A stretch of 64,000 nucleotides of DNA, taken from positions 1,178,001 through 1,242,000 of the forward strand of contig NZ_AP025477.1 of NCBI RefSeq assembly GCF_024347415.1, given 5' to 3'. Position numbers and translations under genes: made by a program. Source of the stretch: Vibrio crassostreae (GTDB lineage Bacteria; Pseudomonadota; Gammaproteobacteria; Enterobacterales; Vibrionaceae). This document shows positions 62,828 to 64,000 of this stretch, piece after piece; the stretch's first letter is position 1, and every line of letters begins with the position of its first letter. The notes beneath the pieces are model-generated. The model saw only the letters and a list, made by a program, of their open reading frames with translations, had not been told where the DNA came from and ran no database searches.

Positions 62828-64000
62828 TTATACGTAGTCTTTGTACTTATCTAGGAAACGAACCGGCGTTGATAGTGCATCTCGGCGGAACGGGTCGCCC
62901 AATTCCTGAGTACACATGATTTCAATGATGGTTGTTTTGCCTTCGTTCATTTGCATGTCGATGGCTTTCTGTAGAGTTGGACCAACATCTTCTAGCTTAT
63001 CAACCGTGATACCTTCAGCGCCCATTGCTCGTGCGATTTCCGCAAAGCTTTGGTTGTCCAGTTCACCAGCAACAAAGCGTCGGTTGTAGAAGTCGACTTG
63101 ATTCTTCTTCTCTGCACCCCATTGACGGTTGTGGAATACCACGGCTGTCACTGGAATGTTATGACGAACACATGTCATGGTCTCCATCAAGCTCATGCCC
63201 CATGCGCCGTCACCTGCATAAGAGATAGCTGGACGATGAGGTGCTGCTGCTTTCGCACCAATAATGGTTGGGAACGCGTAACCACAGTTACCGAAACTCA
63301 TTGCCGCAAAGAAGCTGCGTGGTTTTTCAAAACGTAAGTAGCTGTTTGCCACTGAGTTGATGTTACCGATATCCGTTGAGACCATTACATCTTCTGGCAT
63401 CGCTTTTTCTAGCTCACGCAGTACTTGGCGTGGGTGCAGGTATTCACCACCAGAGAACGGAGTCTCATGCGAGTTTTCTTCAATCATATCCAAACTGAAC
63501 GAATCACGTTCGTGCGTCCACTCATCAAGCTCTTTTTCCCACAAGGCCTTTTCTGTTGCTACTGTGTCTTTGCGAGCGCCTTTGTTGTCATCACACAACA
63601 GTGCACGACCTTCCAGTCTTTCAGCTAATGCCACAGCCGCTGCCTTCGCATCACCACAAATACCAACAGAGATCTTCTTAACGAGGCCAAGCATCTTGTT
63701 GTCTGCATCGATCTGAATGATTTTCGCGTCTTTTGGCCAGTAATCCATTCCATGTTGAGGCAAGGTACCGAATGGGCCAAGACGTGTACCCAAAGCGATA
63801 ACCACATCCGCTTGAGCCATCAACTTCATTGCTGCTTTCGAACCTTGGTAGCCTAAAGGACCACACCATAATGGGTGACTAGCAGGGAAAGAGTCATTGT
63901 GTAGGTAGCTGTTTACTACGGGTGCGCCTAGTCGTTCTGCTAGTGCCGCACACTCTTGAACTGCGTCAGCCATTACCACGCCGCCACCAGAAATGATGAC
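62828..64000 (-). CDS. xsc: Sulfoacetaldehyde acetyltransferase (partial, N-terminus cut by window end)
   Basis: The frame is open past the right edge (reading VIISGGGVVMADAVQECAAL at the cut), leaving about 390 C-terminal residues of a roughly 590-residue thiamine-diphosphate enzyme. It has GDGAWGMSLMETMTCVRHN (the GDG...N ThDP/Mg site), TDIGNINSVANSYLRFEKP, and the family-specific end DALSTPVRFLDKYKDYV. Xsc converts sulfoacetaldehyde and phosphate to acetyl phosphate and sulfite, the core step of taurine catabolism. Confidence 0.92.
   Translation of the reverse strand, partial: VIISGGGVVMADAVQECAALAERLGAPVVNSYLHNDSFPASHPLWCGPLGYQGSKAAMKLMAQADVVIALGTRLGPFGTLPQHGMDYWPKDAKIIQIDADNKMLGLVKKISVGICGDAKAAAVALAERLEGRALLCDDNKGARKDTVATEKALWEKELDEWTHERDSFSLDMIEENSHETPFSGGEYLHPRQVLRELEKAMPEDVMVSTDIGNINSVANSYLRFEKPRSFFAAMSFGNCGYAFPTIIGAKAAAPHRPAISYAGDGAWGMSLMETMTCVRHNIPVTAVVFHNRQWGAEKKNQVDFYNRRFVAGELDNQSFAEIARAMGAEGITVDKLEDVGPTLQKAIDMQMNEGKTTIIEIMCTQELGDPFRRDALSTPVRFLDKYKDYV

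Noticed and set aside
1..64000. Search for tRNA, rRNA, IS elements and CRISPR arrays
   Set aside because: None recognised by eye; weak or unusual copies could be missed without a search tool.

Overview
The window looks like the second chromosome of a marine Vibrio, probably close to the Splendidus clade. No 16S rRNA or other taxonomic marker is present, so this rests on gene content and protein character: a heme-uptake block (hutZ, hutX, hutW, tonB1, exbB1, exbD1, hutBCD), nadE beside an NMN adenylyltransferase, pyrC, an OmpU-like porin, a YfcZ/YiiS protein, a DUF1496 protein, and moderate GC with short gene spacing. I see no rRNA, tRNA, CRISPR array, insertion sequence or prophage. The DNA is mostly ordinary chromosomal backbone with a few accessory patches.

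Layout. 1-5.5 kb: a metallopeptidase tail, an XRE regulator, a DUF1090 protein, a double-length RecX-like protein, an MscS channel and a small Vibrio-type protein. 5.7-9.8 kb: a periplasmic thiol-redox and copper-tolerance cluster (scs) whose first gene seems to use a CTG start. 10-17.5 kb: an aspartoacylase-like enzyme, a porin, a DMT exporter, a two-domain glutaredoxin protein, a 44-residue small protein, and a Bcr/CflA exporter with a divergent LysR regulator. 17.6-31.5 kb: an EAL phosphodiesterase with a decayed GGDEF domain, an M23 endopeptidase, a YjiH transporter-like protein, a chemoreceptor, a cytoplasmic alpha-amylase, a parvulin, a CheV and a PduO-like protein without a visible ATP motif.

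31.6-39.6 kb is the iron and heme block. hutWXZ (minus) and tonB1-exbBD-hutBCD (plus) diverge from one intergenic region carrying a Fur-box-like sequence. A 268-bp MITE-like element sits between hutX and hutW. 40-54 kb: a TetR regulator, yfcZ, a secreted 20-residue-repeat protein, an acyltransferase, NAD biosynthesis genes, a MOSC/ferredoxin-reductase fusion, a Pmp3-like 52-residue peptide, pyrC, DUF808, an M14 peptidase and a BCCT transporter.

54-64 kb is a taurine (organosulfonate) catabolic locus on the minus strand: xsc (cut by the window end), tauX-like, tauY-like, a TRAP transporter (P, Q, M) and a tandem-Cache periplasmic protein. The expected route is taurine uptake by TRAP, oxidative deamination to sulfoacetaldehyde by TauXY, then Xsc cleavage to acetyl phosphate and sulfite. 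An FRG-domain gene with AT-rich flanks splits this locus between xsc and tauX. It is the strongest candidate here for a recently acquired accessory, possibly defence-related, gene.

The best leads for something undescribed are the FRG insertion, the CTG-start gene ahead of scsB, an orphan-terminator sRNA candidate at about 9.9-10.05 kb, the MITE inside the heme operon, the PduO-like protein, and the secreted LP-repeat protein.
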